DNA of 9,683 nt from Bacteroidota bacterium. GTDB taxonomy: Bacteria; Bacteroidota; Bacteroidia; Chitinophagales; Chitinophagaceae. The position numbers were made by a program, and so were the translations under genes. The number at the start of each line of letters is the position of its first letter. Position 1 is the stretch's first letter. Below are positions 7,657 to 9,683 of the stretch, piece after piece. The notes under the pieces are model-generated. The model was not told the origin of the DNA and made no database searches. It was given only the letters and a program-made list of their open reading frames with translations. The stretch is taken from the NCBI GenBank assembly GCA_947454745.1, contig CANGMV010000022.1, forward strand, positions 1 to 9,683, read 5' to 3'.

Positions 7657-9683
7657 TTATTTGAAGTTGATATTTAAATTAATATAGGGTATTGCATTTC
7701 CAAATATGGATAGTTTATAGCCATTTACAGCACCATTTTCGGAAACATAATATATTGAATATGGATTTTTCCTACCCGTTAAATTATATACACCAATAGA
7801 CCAACTATTATGGGTTAACTGATGTACTTTATGATTGCCTTCGATATTCATTGAAAAATCGGCTCTAAAATAATCAGGGATACGATAAGCGTTCCTATCT
7901 GCATATAAAGTACGCATTGAACCACCATAGGAGAATACGCTAATTGGTAAAGTAATTGGACGCCCAGTGCTATAATTGCCATTCATTGAAATACTAAATC
8001 GATGACTAAATTTATAATTTGCAATAATGGTAAGGTCGTGTGGCTTGTCGTAATTGCTAGGGTAGTATTGACCTTGATTAATAATTTCTCCCGCAGCAGG
8101 ATCATTTGCCTTTAATAAAACCCTCGACCATGTATAACTAATCCATCCATTTAGTTTTCCGGCAATCTTTTTTACTAAAAATTCTACACCATATGCTTTC
8201 CCTTGTGTCTCTATGACATCAGTTTCGATATGGTGGTTCATTACTAACTTGGCACCACTCTTATAATCTAAGTAATTATAAATGTTCTTATAATAAACTT
8301 CTAATGAGGTTTCGATGGTATTAGAATGTAAATTTTTATAAATTCCCAATGAAATTTGGTCTCCAGTTTGTGGTTTGATATTAGGATCACTCAATTTCCA
8401 TATATCAGTAGGAGCCATCGCATTGGTATTGGATAAGGAATGAATAAATTGTTGCTGTGTGTTAAACCCGGCCTTTACTGATAAAGTCTCGTCAATGACA
8501 TACCTAAGCCCTAAACGATATTCTGGGCCACCATAAGTTTTAATTATTTTACCTGCGCCATAGTTAACGGTGCGCAAAATATTATCCTCTGATCTCGCTA
8601 AGCCCGTTGGATATTCATTAATAGCTTGAGCCCCTATACTATTAAATGCAGCAAGTCTTAAACCGGCATCTAGTTTTAAATTACTTGTAATGGTATAGTG
8701 GTCGGTAAGGAATAATGCACTTTCTAAGGCTTGTTCAGGAGCAACAACATCTTTGATAACTAAGGACTTGCTGCCTAATGGCTCATAAGTGCCTGGATGT
8801 AAAGTATAATATAATGTGCTTAAGCCATACTCAAAACTATGTTTACTATTAAAATTGTAATTAAATAATGCTCTAAAATAAGATTGTTGTATATCAAATC
8901 CAACCTGGTATGCCGATAATGGAAGTCGTTGACTGTTTATGGCATATTCATATTGATCTTTGCCAATAGTAAATGAAGCATTTTGTTTATTGTTAAAAAT
9001 ATGCTTCCATTTAAGTGCAATATTTTTATTGCTATAACCATAGGCCGTATCACTGTTTAAATTAAATTGATCTTTACTTAAATAGGTGGTTAAGTAAATG
9101 GTATTGTTTTTGTCTATTTGATGATTCGCAATAAAATTAAGGTCATAAAAATTGGCCTTGCTATTTTTGTACTGATCGGGTAAGCGGTCAAATAACCAAT
9201 TTGAATAGGTTGATCTTCCGCCAAGAATAAAGGATGACTTATCTTTTACAATCGGGCCTTCTACATTTACCCTGCTTGTTAAAAGTCCAATGCCCGCTGA
9301 GCCAGTAAATTCTTTTTTATTGCCTTCTCTACTATTAATATCTAATACCGAAGCCAGTCTTCCACCAAAATTCGCTGGAATGCTACTTTTATAAAGTTCG
9401 ATATTGTTAATGAGTTCAGGGTTAAATGCCGAAAACATGCCAAAAAAGTGGGATGGGTTGTAAATGGTAGCGTCATTAAATAAAATTAAATTTTGATCGG
9501 CAGCTCCACCTCGGACATTTAATCCTGTACTTGCTTCGCCCACTGTTTTAACCCCAGGCAATGTCGTTACGGCTCTTAATACATCGGCTTCGCCAAAAAC
9601 AACAGGAACTTGCTTTACGGTTTTAATATCTAATTTTTGTACGCCCATGATCGCCCCTCGAACATTGCTCATTTTTTGAGAGG
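7657..9683 (-). CDS. TonB-dependent outer-membrane receptor (5' end outside window)
   Basis: The frame stays open to the right edge of the window (Ser-Gln-Lys precede the Met at 9672), so that Met is internal and the signal peptide and the usual N-terminal carboxypeptidase-regulatory-like domain lie outside. Counting from the Met at 9672, residues about 10-115 are a plug domain: GVQKLDIKTVKQVPVVFGEADVL, LPGVKTVGEASTGLNVRGG (38-56), DQNLILFNDATIYNPSHFFG (59-78), and NFGGRLASVLDIN (101-113). Residues about 120-671 are an alternating beta-strand pattern rich in aromatic and polar residues, as in a 22-strand barrel, ending in YINLNINFK. The receptor should import a substrate, or pass it across the outer membrane, using TonB-ExbBD energy. 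It is the first visible gene of the operon with the DUF4249 lipoprotein and the plug-domain protein. The substrate cannot be read from the sequence, and no FecI/FecR-type regulators are in the window. Confidence 0.95.
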   Translation of the reverse strand, partial: SQKMSNVRGAIMGVQKLDIKTVKQVPVVFGEADVLRAVTTLPGVKTVGEASTGLNVRGGAADQNLILFNDATIYNPSHFFGMFSAFNPELINNIELYKSSIPANFGGRLASVLDINSREGNKKEFTGSAGIGLLTSRVNVEGPIVKDKSSFILGGRSTYSNWLFDRLPDQYKNSKANFYDLNFIANHQIDKNNTIYLTTYLSKDQFNLNSDTAYGYSNKNIALKWKHIFNNKQNASFTIGKDQYEYAINSQRLPLSAYQVGFDIQQSYFRALFNYNFNSKHSFEYGLSTLYYTLHPGTYEPLGSKSLVIKDVVAPEQALESALFLTDHYTITSNLKLDAGLRLAAFNSIGAQAINEYPTGLARSEDNILRTVNYGAGKIIKTYGGPEYRLGLRYVIDETLSVKAGFNTQQQFIHSLSNTNAMAPTDIWKLSDPNIKPQTGDQISLGIYKNLHSNTIETSLEVYYKNIYNYLDYKSGAKLVMNHHIETDVIETQGKAYGVEFLVKKIAGKLNGWISYTWSRVLLKANDPAAGEIINQGQYYPSNYDKPHDLTIIANYKFSHRFSISMNGNYSTGRPITLPISVFSYGGSMRTLYADRNAYRIPDYFRADFSMNIEGNHKVHQLTHNSWSIGVYNLTGRKNPYSIYYVSENGAVNGYKLSIFGNAIPYINLNINFK

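Noticed and set aside
9670..9672. ATG as the true start of the TonB-dependent receptor
   Set aside because: The frame continues upstream to the window edge and the Met lies just before the plug domain, with no signal peptide; it is internal.

Overview
The window looks like chromosomal DNA from a member of the Bacteroidota, most likely Chitinophagaceae or a close relative. The DNA is AT-rich. A TonB-dependent receptor is paired with a DUF4249 lipoprotein, start codons lack Shine-Dalgarno sequences, and one -7-like box matches the TAnnTTTG form typical of this phylum. The family-level assignment is a judgement from the protein types, not a measured result.

Layout: two gene groups converge on a shared hairpin terminator near 4284-4320. 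On the left, on the + strand, are the 3' end of an integral membrane protein resembling a GT39/ArnT-type glycosyltransferase (1-795, cut by the window edge) and, 20 bases later, a very large three-enzyme protein (816-4280). On the right, on the - strand, is a tight operon read from the right edge inward. It encodes a TonB-dependent outer-membrane receptor (7657-9683, 5' end outside the window), a DUF4249 lipoprotein (6488-7651, gap 5 bases), and a secreted protein with a macroglobulin-like N-terminus and a TonB-plug-like C-terminal domain but no barrel (4319-6472, gap 15 bases). The window is almost fully coding; no stretch over 300 bases lacks a gene, and I saw no RNA genes, insertion sequences or CRISPR arrays.

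The most interesting object is the 1154-residue protein. It joins a GH18 glycoside hydrolase domain, a CE4/NodB polysaccharide deacetylase and a processive GT2 glycosyltransferase in one chain. The membrane segments are placed so that the hydrolase and deacetylase should lie outside the inner membrane and the synthase inside. It therefore looks like a one-polypeptide machine for making, exporting, de-N-acetylating and trimming a beta-linked N-acetylhexosamine polymer, a job that separate Pga/Ica or Nod proteins share elsewhere. The right-hand operon is probably an outer-membrane uptake or surface-assembly system of unknown substrate; nothing in the sequence ties it functionally to the polysaccharide genes.
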